A stretch of 64,000 nt of DNA, taken from contig MWCT01000013.1 of the NCBI GenBank assembly GCA_002070185.1, forward strand, positions 39,707 to 103,706. Reading direction: 5' to 3'. A program made the translations under genes and the position numbers. The DNA is from a candidate division BRC1 bacterium ADurb.Bin183 (GTDB lineage Bacteria; Sumerlaeota; Sumerlaeia; MWCT01). Below, in pieces: positions 1 through 9,207 of the stretch (position 1 is its first letter; the number at the start of each line of letters is the position of its first letter). The notes below the pieces were generated by a model, which saw only the letters and a list, made by a program, of their open reading frames with translations, made no database searches and was not told the origin of the DNA.

Positions 1-492
1 GGAGAACTTGATGCCGAGATTCAAAAACTCCCCGCAGAAGAGCAGAAAAAATTAAGAGACGACCCGCAGGCAAAACTTGATTTTTTGCGCCAGTTCATTA
101 ATCAAGAGCTGCTTTACCAAATGGCGGAACGCGCCGGTTATAAAAAGGATGCTAGACTGCGGGATCAGGTGGAACAGTTCGAGAAAATGATGATGGTGCA
201 AAGGATTTACAAAGAAAAGGTTGCGGACGGGTCCGAGGTGAAGCCGGAAGACGTGCAGCTGTATTTCAAGGCGCACAAAGATGATATAGCGAAATCTTTG
301 GCAAAGGCGGACGCCTCGACATCAGGGACGAGCGCGGTGCCGCTTTCAGAAAATGAACTTTTTGAAAAGAGCGCATCCGGCATCGCGGCTATGCTCCAAT
401 CGCAAAAGGCTCAGGAAAAACAGGCGCGCCTGCTTGAAGAGCTTATGAAAACTCACAAGGTTGTGATTTATGATGGAGAGTTTCAGAAATAA
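1..492 (+). CDS. SurA/PrsA-like chaperone, C-terminal part (5' end outside window)
   Basis: The frame is open from base 1 to a TAA at 490-492, so only the last 163 residues are visible. They are charged and helical, with FINQELLYQMAERAGY near residue 31, the pattern seen where SurA/PrsA-type periplasmic chaperones and PpiC-type prolyl isomerases start their N-terminal helical domain (first helix ending in 'LINQELL...A...G'). No parvulin domain follows; the protein ends after a second helical stretch, so it could be an isomerase-free SurA_N protein. It lies directly upstream of the Bat operon, 13 bases before the next start. The family call is inference from the helical pattern; the missing N-terminus should carry a signal peptide if it is right. 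Confidence 0.5.
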   Translation, partial: GELDAEIQKLPAEEQKKLRDDPQAKLDFLRQFINQELLYQMAERAGYKKDARLRDQVEQFEKMMMVQRIYKEKVADGSEVKPEDVQLYFKAHKDDIAKSLAKADASTSGTSAVPLSENELFEKSASGIAAMLQSQKAQEKQARLLEELMKTHKVVIYDGEFQK

Positions 493-516
493 CAGATAAC
501 GAATTATGAAACACGA
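489..516. repeat. 7-bp-phased repeat array over a stop/start junction
   Basis: Four consecutive heptamers read ATAACAG, ATAACGA, ATTATGA, AACACGA. The array covers the TAA of the upstream gene (490-492) and the ATG of the next (506-508), so it supplies coding sequence to the second gene. Similar 7-bp-phased arrays occur at 2563, 2681, 58521 and 58568. Confidence 0.5.
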
Positions 517-1531
517 AAAAGGTCATAACTGTTTCCAATATTTTATCCGCCATTTGGCGCGCGTTCTATTTTTTGCGCTTTGCATTTTTGGGGCGCGGGC
601 GGAGACGGAGCCGATTGAGATTTCCGGCGCTGCCAGCGTGAGCGAAATGTTCATCGGGGATCATATCATCTATGAGCTGCGGGTGGAATGGGACAAGGGT
701 TTTGAAGTTTTGCAAATTGAGCCGCCCGCGGAGCTGGGGCAGTTTGAGATTTTGGATGTGAAACAGGCGGTTGAGGAAAAACGCAAGGACGGGCGTTTTG
801 CAAAAACCCAAACCTTTACGCTTTCCACCTATGAGACAGGCGAGTTCGAGATTCCCGCTTTCAAGGTCTTTTATCAGACGCCGCAGGGCGAGAAAAAAAC
901 GGGCGAATCGCAACCGATTAAGATTCGCGTCAAACCTGTGGCGCGCACGGCGGAAGATAAAAATGATATCCGCGATTTGAAGAGTCCGCTAATCATTGCG
1001 CCTAAGCCATATTTGAGGAATTTTCTTTTAATTACGGGCGGTGCGCTGTTTTTGATTTTGCTGTTCGCCTATATTATTTATCGCAAAATTCAGGCGCGAA
1101 AACTGCGCTGGTTGGCAGAAGAAACGCCAAAGCGTCCGGCATGGGAACTGGCTCTGGAAGATTTAGATGCGTTGGAGAATTCGTTGCTCATTTCGGAGAA
1201 AAGGTTCAAGGAGTTCTATACACAAGCGGCGGATATTGTCCGCATTTATTTAAGTAGCCGCTATCGCATCAATGCCATTGACATGACATCTTGGGAATTG
1301 CTTTGCGCGCTTGATGATACGAATATGGACGCGGCGGCGCGCTCCCTTCTTGAGCGGATGCTGAATCGGTGCGATCTTGTGAAATTTGCCAAATATATCC
1401 CACAGGAGGCGGAGCATTCCGCGACGCTTGATGAGGCTCGGCAGATTGTGCGGATGACGACGCCTGCTCCGGAGCCGCAAACGGCGTTTGAGACGCCGCA
1501 ACCAGCGCTGGAAGGAGGGGCGGGTTCATGA
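506..1531 (+). CDS. BatD-like membrane protein with DUF4381-like cytoplasmic tail
   Basis: 341 residues. A hydrophobic leader (about residues 14-32) is followed by a beta-rich periplasmic region (about 35-145) resembling the oxygen-tolerance domain of BatD, a transmembrane helix at about 171-191, and a cytoplasmic helical tail (about 205-305). The tail has the pattern of DUF4381 proteins of MoxR/Bat operons: FYTQAADIVRIYLSSRY, then TSWELL, then DLVKFAKY. It overlaps batA by four bases (ATGA at 1528), which indicates translational coupling. The role of these proteins beside MoxR AAA ATPases and vWA proteins in envelope stress is known only in outline. The start lies inside a heptamer array, so it is less certain than the rest. 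Confidence 0.7.
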   Translation: MKHEKGHNCFQYFIRHLARVLFFALCIFGARAETEPIEISGAASVSEMFIGDHIIYELRVEWDKGFEVLQIEPPAELGQFEILDVKQAVEEKRKDGRFAKTQTFTLSTYETGEFEIPAFKVFYQTPQGEKKTGESQPIKIRVKPVARTAEDKNDIRDLKSPLIIAPKPYLRNFLLITGGALFLILLFAYIIYRKIQARKLRWLAEETPKRPAWELALEDLDALENSLLISEKRFKEFYTQAADIVRIYLSSRYRINAIDMTSWELLCALDDTNMDAAARSLLERMLNRCDLVKFAKYIPQEAEHSATLDEARQIVRMTTPAPEPQTAFETPQPALEGGAGS

Positions 1532-2562
1532 CGCTTTTCCAACCGCAAAACTGGATTGCGTTCATTCGGGGGTTCCGCTTTGCATCGCCGTCGTATTTGC
1601 TTTTACTGTTTTTGATTCCAATTTTTGCGGCGGCGGCAATTGGGCAGCGGCGGCGCAAGGCGGCGGCTATCAAATATTCGGATATCAAGCACATGAAAAA
1701 GATAGCGCCCTCGTTGCGTGTGCGTCTGCGTCCTTTGCTTACCCTGCTTCGGATGGCGGCGCTTTCGTTGCTCATTATTGCGATGGCGCGTCCGCAAAGC
1801 GGTTGGACGGAGAGGAACATCAAGACCGAGGGCATTGACATTATGATGGCGCTTGATTGCTCATATTCGATGAAGGCGATGGATTTTGAGCCGAACCGTC
1901 TTGAGGCAGCAAAAAAGGTTATTGCGGAATTTGTGACGGGACGGGTTTCTGATCAGATAGGCTGTGTTCTTTTTGGCACAACGGCATTCACGCTCTGTCC
2001 GCTCACGCTCGATTATGGAGTCATCAAGGGATTTTTGCAGAATGTTGAATTCGGCATTGTGGACGGCAACCGCACAGCCATTGGTCTGGGACTTGCAACA
2101 TGCGTGAACAAGTTAAAGGATTCGAAGGCGAAAAGCAAGGTTATCATCCTTGCCACAGACGGCGAGAACAATGTGTGGGATATTGCGCCGAACAAAGCCG
2201 CCGAGGCGGCAAAGGCGTTGGGCATCCGCGTTTACACCATCGGCGTCGGCACTATCGGCAGGGCGATGGTGCCGATGGATCGCGGAGTGTTCGGCATTGT
2301 CAACGTTCCGATGGAGGTGCGGATTGACGAGGCATCATTGACTGAGATTGCCAAGATGACAGGCGGTCGTTATTACCGCGCCACAGACAACAAAAAACTC
2401 AAGGCAATCTACGAGGAGATTGACCGTCTGGAGAAAACGAAAATCGAGTTTGTTGAGCATCAGAATTATGACGAGCTAATGGGGTTATTCGGTTGGACGG
2501 CGTTTCTTTTGATTCTTATGGAGATTTTGTTGGCAGGAACTTATTTTCTGAAGTTGCCTTGA
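1528..2562 (+). CDS. batA: BatA-type von Willebrand factor A membrane protein
   Basis: 344 residues with the BatA layout: N-terminal membrane helices (about 20-38 and 72-90), a periplasmic vWA domain (about 103-300) and a C-terminal membrane helix (about 318-340). The metal-ion-dependent adhesion site is intact: D110-C-S-Y-S, the threonine in GNRTAIG, and the aspartate in ATDGENN. Second gene of the Bat cluster, overlapping its upstream neighbour. vWA proteins of this class work with MoxR ATPases and are linked to oxidative or envelope stress; the exact substrate is unknown. The moxR and DUF58 genes that usually precede batA would lie upstream of the window if present. Confidence 0.85.
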   Translation: MTLFQPQNWIAFIRGFRFASPSYLLLLFLIPIFAAAAIGQRRRKAAAIKYSDIKHMKKIAPSLRVRLRPLLTLLRMAALSLLIIAMARPQSGWTERNIKTEGIDIMMALDCSYSMKAMDFEPNRLEAAKKVIAEFVTGRVSDQIGCVLFGTTAFTLCPLTLDYGVIKGFLQNVEFGIVDGNRTAIGLGLATCVNKLKDSKAKSKVIILATDGENNVWDIAPNKAAEAAKALGIRVYTIGVGTIGRAMVPMDRGVFGIVNVPMEVRIDEASLTEIAKMTGGRYYRATDNKKLKAIYEEIDRLEKTKIEFVEHQNYDELMGLFGWTAFLLILMEILLAGTYFLKLP

Positions 2563-2590
2563 TAGCCATTAACCATTAGCCGTCGGTTAT
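2563..2590. repeat. 7-bp-phased repeat array, left end of batA-batB gap
   Basis: Heptamers TAGCCAT, TAACCAT, TAGCCGT, CGGTTAT begin at the first base after the batA stop codon. Read on the minus strand they become TAATGGC/TAATGGT/ATAACCG-like units, related to the plus-strand units at the other end of the gap (2681-2708). The two arrays therefore face each other like the ends of a small 146-bp element. Confidence 0.55.
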
Positions 2591-2680
2591 TAGCGGGAAA
2601 AAGGAGCGGTATAGAATATTAGGCGGGATGCCTTTGCCGGAGATACAATGGGCAAAACATCGCCGCGTCTGTTTTTTTGC

Positions 2681-2708
2681 TGATGTCCAATGACTGGTGA
2701 CTGATAAC
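2681..2708. repeat. 7-bp-phased repeat array, right end of batA-batB gap
   Basis: Heptamers TGATGTC, CAATGAC, TGGTGAC, TGATAAC end 14 bases before the next start codon. They are close to the minus-strand units at 58521 (TACTGAC, TGATGAC, TAATGAC), which links the two sites as one repeat family. The 90 bases between this array and 2590 hold no convincing gene. Confidence 0.55.
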
Positions 2709-2722
2709 GTTTGAGGGAAAAG

Positions 2723-4663
2723 ATGAATTTCGGAAATCAAATAGCGCTTTATGGATTGTTTGGGTTGCCCGCTCTCGTTCTTTTTTATGTGTGGGTGTTC
2801 CATCGAAAAAACAATCTTTTGGCGCGCATGGGGGAGCTGGAATTAATCAAACGTTTGCTGCCGACTGTGAGCCGAGCCAAACAGATAGCCAAAGCCGCCC
2901 TTTTAATATTTGCGATCTCGCTTTTGATTTTTTCGCTGGCGCGTCCGCAGTATGGGAGCATCGAGCGTCCCATTACGCGGAAAGGCGTGGATATTTTTAT
3001 AGCTATTGACACATCCATCAGCATGATGGCGCAGGATATTCAGCCGAATCGCCTTGCCCGCGCAAAAGAGCAATTGAAAGGATTAATCCATCGGTTGAAA
3101 GGCGACCGCGTCGGGATAATTACATTTGCGGGGACGGCGTTTGTTCAATGTCCTCTGACGCTCGATTACGCTTTGGCGCAAAATATTCTTGAAACTATCA
3201 ACACTGATTCGGTTCCCGTTCCCGGCACAGCAATTGGGGAAGCGATCCGAGTGGCAACAAAGTCGTTTGAACAATCGGCGCTGGGCGAGCGTGTGTTGGT
3301 GTTGCTGACCGACGGCGAGGATCATGAGACAGACCCGCTGGGGGCGGCGCAGGAGGCAGCCAAATCGGCAGTGAAGATTTATTCCATCGGCATCGGTTCC
3401 GAAAAAGGCGAACCGATTCGCCTTGCGGACGGCTCATTCAAACAGGATTCCCAGGGGCATGTGGTCAACAGCCGTCTTGACCTTATTCTGCTGCAAAAAA
3501 TCGCTCAGCAGACCGACGGAAAAACAATCAAAGCCAACCCGACAGGCGGACTGGAATTGGATGTTCTTTATGCGGACATCGGTCTGATTCAAAAAAAGAC
3601 TCTTCGCTCTCAGACTTATACGATTTATGAAGAGCGTTTTCAATATTTTTTACTGCCGGTCATTTTGCTCCTTGTCATTGAGATGCTGATGGGAGATCGC
3701 CGCAGGCTTGGGACAAAAAGGGATGCGCGGATGCTGGCGGCTTTGTTGATGATGCTGCCATTCCTTTTTGGCTTCACGTTGACGGACAATCTTTCAAGAT
3801 TGAACACGCTGGGCAATGATTCTTTTCGCGAGGGCAAACTCGACAAGGCGCTGGAATATTACAAGAATGCGCAGGTTGAGGCGCCTGAATCACCGGAACT
3901 TCATTTCAACATTGGGAATGTGCATTTGAGAAATAAAAAATATGAGGAGGCTATCAAAGAGTTTGAGCAGGCGGCGGCGCTTTTCCGAGATCCGATACGC
4001 ATCGCCGATGCTCATTACAATATCGGCGTGGCGCAATACCGCATGGCAGAACAGATGGTTGCGGCGCAGAATCTTCCCGATGCTGCCCAAAAATTGGTGG
4101 AGTGTATGGCGTCGAATCAGCAAGCCATGAAAAAAAATGCGGAGGATTCCGACCCCAAGTTCAACTATGAGCAGGCAAAACGCCTCTGGAAAGAGCTGCT
4201 CGACCAGATGAAAAATCAGCAGCAGGAACAAGAGCAGAAGCAGCAACAGAACCAAGAACAGCAAAAAGAGCAACAAAAAGAAAATCAAGAACAGCAACAA
4301 CAGCAGGGCGAACAGCAGAATCAGGATGGTCAAAAAAGCCAAGAAGAAAAACAGCAGACGGCAAAGGAGCAGGAAAAAAAAGAGGAGGCGGAAAAGCAGA
4401 AGGAGGAAGAAAAGCAGGCGCAGGAGCAAAAAGCCGAGGAAGCAAAGGCGGAAGAAAATAAAAAGGACGAGCCTGAGAAGGACGAGCCCGAAGAGGGCAA
4501 AGAGGCGCAAGCGTCTCAGCAGCAGGAAGCCAAAATCGGCGAGATGAGCAAGGAGGACGCCCTCCGACTTATTAGCACGCTTCCCGAAGAAAACAAGGAG
4601 GCGCTGAAAGAGGCGCTTAAACGCCAGTACGGCGGACAAAGAGGAACAGGAAAAGACTGGTAA
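2723..4663 (+). CDS. BatB-BatC fusion: vWA membrane protein with TPR and Q/E/K-rich tail
   Basis: I place the start at ATG 2723, with GAGG at 2713-2716; a TTG at 2711 in the same frame lacks this spacing. BatB half: helices at about 7-25 and 58-76, a vWA domain with an intact site (D96-T-S-I-S, threonine in PGTAIG, aspartate in LLTDGEDHE) and a closing helix near 305-322. A second hydrophobic stretch (about 337-355) leads into the BatC half: TPR repeats (about 360-455), then roughly 105 residues that are almost only Gln, Glu, Lys, Asp and Ala (bases 4207-4525). The protein ends in the KDW motif often seen at the end of BatC. Separate batB and batC genes are common; here they form one reading frame. 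The periplasmic TPR part probably binds partner Bat proteins. Confidence 0.85.
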   Translation: MNFGNQIALYGLFGLPALVLFYVWVFHRKNNLLARMGELELIKRLLPTVSRAKQIAKAALLIFAISLLIFSLARPQYGSIERPITRKGVDIFIAIDTSISMMAQDIQPNRLARAKEQLKGLIHRLKGDRVGIITFAGTAFVQCPLTLDYALAQNILETINTDSVPVPGTAIGEAIRVATKSFEQSALGERVLVLLTDGEDHETDPLGAAQEAAKSAVKIYSIGIGSEKGEPIRLADGSFKQDSQGHVVNSRLDLILLQKIAQQTDGKTIKANPTGGLELDVLYADIGLIQKKTLRSQTYTIYEERFQYFLLPVILLLVIEMLMGDRRRLGTKRDARMLAALLMMLPFLFGFTLTDNLSRLNTLGNDSFREGKLDKALEYYKNAQVEAPESPELHFNIGNVHLRNKKYEEAIKEFEQAAALFRDPIRIADAHYNIGVAQYRMAEQMVAAQNLPDAAQKLVECMASNQQAMKKNAEDSDPKFNYEQAKRLWKELLDQMKNQQQEQEQKQQQNQEQQKEQQKENQEQQQQQGEQQNQDGQKSQEEKQQTAKEQEKKEEAEKQKEEEKQAQEQKAEEAKAEENKKDEPEKDEPEEGKEAQASQQQEAKIGEMSKEDALRLISTLPEENKEALKEALKRQYGGQRGTGKDW

Positions 4664-4702
4664 GTTAAATTGAAAATCAACCATTTATTTGCCCGAGGCG
4701 GA

Positions 4703-6613
4703 ATGACGGTTAAAGAGATGATGAAATCACATTTGAAAATCATGGCGCTTGTTGCTGGGTTGTTGCTTTGGACATTGGGATTATGGGCGCAGAATGTGGA
4801 CATTGCAGCGAGCGCGGAACCTTCAACTGTAACTCCCGGCGAGGAGTTCATCTATTCCGTTCGGGTTCAGGGGGGAATTTCAAATCTTCCAAAACCACAG
4901 CTGCCTGCATTAGACCAGTTTGAAATATTATCAGGACCGAATCAATCGCAATCCTTCCAGTTCATCAACGGACGCATGTCGGGCGAGGTGCAATATTCTG
5001 TCGGCTTGCGGTGCATGAAGCCGGGGGATTACAAGATTGCCCCAGCAGAAATCAAAGTGAACGGCAAAACAATCAAGAGCAACGAGGTGATAGTCAAGGT
5101 TACTCAGACGTCCGCTGCAAATATCCCCTCGCCGCTCAAGGATGAGAAGATTCCGGCGCCCAGCGCCTCTAACCCGGATCTTCGCAAACAGCTGGATGGT
5201 AAACTCTTTTTGCGGACGGAGGTCAGCAAAGCAAATCCTTTTGTGGGAGAACCGGTGACCGTGAGTTACACTCTTTATGCGCAAAAAGGTCTGCCGTTGG
5301 TGCAATGGGGGCTGGGCGAGCCGCAGCCGCAATTTAGGGAATTTATGAAGGAGGACATTTTTCAGGCGGAACGGCTTAGCTTTCGGGAGGTTGCAATCGG
5401 CTCAGAAACTTTTCAAACGGCGCTGGTAAAAAAGATTATTTTAACGCCGACAAAAACGGGCAAAACAATTATTGACCCGATGAGTGTTGTTATTGGTTTG
5501 CAAACGCAGACCCAGCAGCGCCGGCGTTCATTTTTCAATGACCCTTTTTTTGACGACCCTTTCGGGGATCCCTTTGGACGCCGAGCGGAACAGGTAAATG
5601 TGCCGTCATCGTTTGTGGAGCTGGATGTGCTTCCGCTGCCGGAGCCGCGTCCCGCCGACTTCACGGGAACGGTGGGCGATTATACTTTCAGCGCCAAGCT
5701 GGACCGCGCAAGCGCCACGATGGACGACCTTCTGACGCTTTCGTTGATTATCAGCGGCAAGGGTTCTGTGGAAAGCGCTCTTCAACCGAAGCTGCCGCCG
5801 ATGGATGGGTTTGAGGTTTATGAAACAAAGGCAAAAACAGATAAAAAAATTATAGCGGACGCTCCCAGCGGTTCGCGCTCATTTGATGTGGTGCTGCGTC
5901 CGCAAAAAAGCGGCGAATTGGAAATTCCTTCCGTGAGTTATTCGATTTTCAATCCGGAGAAAAAACAGTATGTCTCGCTGAAATCCGAGCCGATTAAAAT
6001 CAATATTGCGGAGGGAACATCAAAAGCGCCGCTGGTTATTGCAGGGCATGTCTCGCAACAAACGACTGCGGGAAACGGCGGCGCGGTTGTTGAAATCAAC
6101 GCCGACATTAATTATATCAAGCAAGCGAAAGAGCTTCGAGCGGGCGGCGGACGTCCGCTCATTTTGCGGGGATGGTTTCTTCTCACGCAGATGCTCCCGC
6201 TGGTTTTTGCCGCCTCAACGTTTATGTTCAGCCGAAGGCGCGATGCGCTGGAATCGGATAGGGGTCTTGCGCGGCGTTTGCGTGCTCGGGGCGCGGCGGC
6301 AAAACGCCTCAAACAAGCGGCGGCGGCTTTAAACAAAGGGGATTCAGACGCCTTTTATGCGGAACTGGGATTTGCCCTGCGCAGTTTTTTCGGAGATATG
6401 TTCAATCGGGAGCCGCATGGTTTGACGATTGATGAACTTGTGAACATTCTTGAGGAACGCAACTCTTCGCAGGATGAATGCGATGCGGTGCGCGCGCTTT
6501 TGGAGCAGGCGGATTCTGCGCGTTATTCGCCATCGAATCAATCGCGCGATGAAATGCAGCGCGATTACGAAAAGGCTTTTCATGTGATTCAAAATTTCAG
6601 GAAAAAGACATGA
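4703..6613 (+). CDS. batD: BatD oxygen-tolerance protein
   Basis: About 636 residues. Start candidates in frame are TTG 4670, ATG 4703 (GAGG at 4695-4698) and ATG 4721; the last would give the most typical signal peptide (MKSHLK, hydrophobic core, cut near LWA-Q). A long beta-rich periplasmic region follows, with the BatD pattern of paired domains opening 'VTPGEEFIYSVRVQGG' and 'NPFVGEPVTVSYTLYAQKG'. It contains a short low-complexity FFNDPFFDDPFGDPFG segment. A transmembrane helix at about 489-510 precedes a cytoplasmic helical tail of roughly 120 residues. It follows batB/C by a short gap and overlaps batE by four bases. Confidence 0.85.
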   Translation: MTVKEMMKSHLKIMALVAGLLLWTLGLWAQNVDIAASAEPSTVTPGEEFIYSVRVQGGISNLPKPQLPALDQFEILSGPNQSQSFQFINGRMSGEVQYSVGLRCMKPGDYKIAPAEIKVNGKTIKSNEVIVKVTQTSAANIPSPLKDEKIPAPSASNPDLRKQLDGKLFLRTEVSKANPFVGEPVTVSYTLYAQKGLPLVQWGLGEPQPQFREFMKEDIFQAERLSFREVAIGSETFQTALVKKIILTPTKTGKTIIDPMSVVIGLQTQTQQRRRSFFNDPFFDDPFGDPFGRRAEQVNVPSSFVELDVLPLPEPRPADFTGTVGDYTFSAKLDRASATMDDLLTLSLIISGKGSVESALQPKLPPMDGFEVYETKAKTDKKIIADAPSGSRSFDVVLRPQKSGELEIPSVSYSIFNPEKKQYVSLKSEPIKINIAEGTSKAPLVIAGHVSQQTTAGNGGAVVEINADINYIKQAKELRAGGGRPLILRGWFLLTQMLPLVFAASTFMFSRRRDALESDRGLARRLRARGAAAKRLKQAAAALNKGDSDAFYAELGFALRSFFGDMFNREPHGLTIDELVNILEERNSSQDECDAVRALLEQADSARYSPSNQSRDEMQRDYEKAFHVIQNFRKKT

Positions 6614-7392
6614 GGCGAAGAATATTAATATTACTAAATAGCATCGCGCTTTTTTTGGCGTTGGCGGTCTGCGCAAATGCTGCGCTAACCCGCGCCGAAA
6701 TCAAGGCTCAATTCGAGCGTGCGGCGGGGCTTTATGACCAGAAGCAATTTGCCAAAGCGCTGGAGATTTATGAATCTCTTGAGCTGGCGGGGGTGCATGA
6801 TGCGGTATTGCTCTACAATGCGGGAAATGCCTGCGCGCGGCTGGGAGATATCGGGGGCGCAGTTCTTTATTATATTCGCGCCAAACGCCTTGCCCCGCGC
6901 GACCGCGATATTAAAGAAAATCTGAACCGTCTTCAACCTGCTGTGAATCAAACAAACGCGTTTTTTCTTTTCAAACCGCTCGGCTGGATTAAGAATAGTT
7001 TGAGCCTTGACGAGTGGTCGCTCTGCGTCTCGATTTTATTGTTCCTTTCATGCCTTGCGCTCGGGGTCCGATTTCTTGGTCGGAGCGCTCGAGTTATCGG
7101 CGCGGCGCGCTCGATTTTTGTATTGTTTGCTATTTTGTTCATCCTTTCTGGCGCGTTTCTTTCATTCAAGGTTTATGAAGAGGTTATAGTAAAATCAGCG
7201 GTTGCTATGAAAGCGGACACTCTGGCGCGGAGCGGTCCGGGAGAACAGTTTGAGGAATTATACAAATTGCCCGCCGGGACGCATGTGCGTGTGATATCCG
7301 CGCCGCAGGGCGGCTGGGTTCGCATCCGACTGATGGACGGACGCAGCGCCTACCTTCCGTTGACGGAGATTCGTCCAGTCAACATTTTCTGA
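6610..7392 (+). CDS. batE: BatE-type TPR/SH3 membrane protein
   Basis: 260 residues; the ATG at 6610 overlaps the batD stop (ATGA). A signal peptide (about 1-25) is followed by TPR-like helices (about 30-120, with YNAGNACARLGDIGGAVLYY), two membrane helices (about 132-152 and 162-188) and a C-terminal bacterial SH3 domain (about 197-255: ARSGPGEQFEELYKLPAGTH, then GWVRIRLMDG). This order of TPR, membrane pair and SH3 is the BatE arrangement. It is the last gene of the operon; the following gene begins about 100 bases later with its own ribosome binding site. Confidence 0.8.
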   Translation: MRRRILILLNSIALFLALAVCANAALTRAEIKAQFERAAGLYDQKQFAKALEIYESLELAGVHDAVLLYNAGNACARLGDIGGAVLYYIRAKRLAPRDRDIKENLNRLQPAVNQTNAFFLFKPLGWIKNSLSLDEWSLCVSILLFLSCLALGVRFLGRSARVIGAARSIFVLFAILFILSGAFLSFKVYEEVIVKSAVAMKADTLARSGPGEQFEELYKLPAGTHVRVISAPQGGWVRIRLMDGRSAYLPLTEIRPVNIF

Positions 7393-7489
7393 CCATTCCT
7401 CATACGAAAATCAATATTGACAAGTGTGTGAACCCGCGGGTTCAATCGTTTCAAATTTGCGTATGAAGCCTTTGCGGCGGGAGTTGAAA

Positions 7490-9205
7490 ATGCTTGTTTC
7501 TTTTATGACCGAGTATTTCCCCGGCATCTTGATGTTGATTGTGTTTCTGATTATGATGGCGGGGATGTACTCTCGAAAAATATCGGCTCTTCTGGCGCTG
7601 CCCATCATGGCTTTCCTTTTTGCTTTAATCGGCGTAGTTCGCTATGTGGATTTATTCTCCCTTGCTATGAAATACATGGGAGAGAAATCATTTATTTTGC
7701 TGCTCTGGAGCAAGGCGGTCTGGTTTGTGATTTTGACCGCGCTTGTTTATCTGACAACAAGGAAAAAAATCAGCGCAGGCGCCGCCGTCCTTGCCGCGCT
7801 TATTTCATTTTTGATAATGCTCATCCTAAATATTTCGGGGCTTTCCAGAATCATGGGGTTTTCAATTCTGGGACAACTTTTGGACTGTCTTCAGTCGAAG
7901 GTCATTATTAAGGACATCCTTGCCGACGGCGCCGTGAAGTTGACCAACTCTTATACTGTGGCGATATTTGGAGGGATGCTGGCGATTTTGGTGAAGGAGA
8001 AAAAAATCGCGGAGACGTTTATCAAATATGCGGCGGAGCTGGCGGGCGATAATCCGGTCTATGTGGCAATTATTATGATGTTTGTGTGTTTCACGCTTTT
8101 TACCACTTTGGGCGGACTTGGCGCCATCATCATGATAGGCACGATTATCCTGCCGATTATGATGTCGCTGGGGATTGAGCCGCTTGTGGCGGGGGGCGTT
8201 CTGCTAATCGGGCTTTGCGCGGGCGGGACGTTCAATCCGGGAAACTGGGCGCTTTATGAGGCTTCGTTGGGTGTGGAGACGGGTAAGGTTCAGCTCGCTG
8301 CAATCATCATGATTGTAATGTATCTGGGGATGGGTTGTATTTTTATCATCATAAACACGCGGGGCAGACGGCGCCGGCGCTATTTTGCATCCGGGAACAT
8401 GGAGTATGCCGATGCGGGGCAGAAGGTGCATCCGGCGGCGCTGCTCTCCCCTATTGTCCCGATATTCCTTGTTTTAAGAACCAAGACCTTTGTGGATTTG
8501 CTGGGATGGGTAAAAGGATGGTCAGCGGGATTGGACTCCGGCATCAATTTTCTGGGACGCGCGGCGACATTCTGGGATGCTTATATCGGCGGATGGGAAT
8601 TTATCCCCGCCTTTATCGCAGGGATTCTCTTTTGCCTTTTTACCACGTGGGACAAAAAGGGCGATAACATCAAGATGTTGACAAAGGCGATGATTGAGGG
8701 GGCTGAGAGCGTGATGCCCGCCGTGCTTTTAATGCTGGGGATCGGAATGCTGTTGAATGCGGTTTGGAACCCTGATGTGGGGCGTTACCTTGATCCGGTA
8801 GTAAGAGGCGTAATTCCCTCCACGCGCATTCCCTATATTTTGATATTCGGACTTTGCGCCCCGCTGGCTCTTTATCGCGGACCGCTGAATTTATGGGGGC
8901 TGGGGCTGGGCGTGGCTTCGCTGATTTACAAAGGCAGCCCGCTTTCTGCGGCGGCGGTGATGGGCATTTTCATTACGACCGGCGCCATGCAGGGCATCTG
9001 CGATCCCACGAACACGCACAATGTCTGGATTGCGACATATATCAACGAGGATGTGATAAAACTGACCAAAAAGCTCTTGATATATGTTTGGGCGATGATA
9101 TTTGTCGGATTGCTTTTGATGTCCGTTTTATTCCCGCTTAATAAAACTCCACAGGAGCTGGAGCGGCTCAGCAAATCAGGCGCGCAGTCGGCACAGATGA
9201 AGTAG
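7490..9205 (+). CDS. Polytopic permease, ion-transporter superfamily-like
   Basis: I place the start at ATG 7490, six bases after GGGAG (7479-7483); a GTG at 7424 in frame would add a hydrophilic leader. The 571-residue protein is almost all membrane helices (about 12 or more). It has glycine-rich re-entrant-loop-like segments in each half: TTLGGLGAIIMIGT with AGGTFNPGNWALYEA, and later GAMQGICDPTNTHNVWI. Duplicated loops of this kind are typical of the ion-transporter/DcuC/CitMHS group that moves organic anions with Na+ or H+. The substrate cannot be told from sequence. It ends two bases before panC, so the two may be co-transcribed. Confidence 0.6.
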   Translation: MLVSFMTEYFPGILMLIVFLIMMAGMYSRKISALLALPIMAFLFALIGVVRYVDLFSLAMKYMGEKSFILLLWSKAVWFVILTALVYLTTRKKISAGAAVLAALISFLIMLILNISGLSRIMGFSILGQLLDCLQSKVIIKDILADGAVKLTNSYTVAIFGGMLAILVKEKKIAETFIKYAAELAGDNPVYVAIIMMFVCFTLFTTLGGLGAIIMIGTIILPIMMSLGIEPLVAGGVLLIGLCAGGTFNPGNWALYEASLGVETGKVQLAAIIMIVMYLGMGCIFIIINTRGRRRRRYFASGNMEYADAGQKVHPAALLSPIVPIFLVLRTKTFVDLLGWVKGWSAGLDSGINFLGRAATFWDAYIGGWEFIPAFIAGILFCLFTTWDKKGDNIKMLTKAMIEGAESVMPAVLLMLGIGMLLNAVWNPDVGRYLDPVVRGVIPSTRIPYILIFGLCAPLALYRGPLNLWGLGLGVASLIYKGSPLSAAAVMGIFITTGAMQGICDPTNTHNVWIATYINEDVIKLTKKLLIYVWAMIFVGLLLMSVLFPLNKTPQELERLSKSGAQSAQMK

Positions 9206-9207
9206 CG

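Noticed and set aside
3890..4684. A 264-codon open frame on the minus strand, very rich in Leu and Phe
   Set aside because: It is the mirror of the Gln/Glu/Lys-rich tract of the BatB-BatC gene; its apparent membrane protein comes from reading CAG/GAA/AAG codons backwards.
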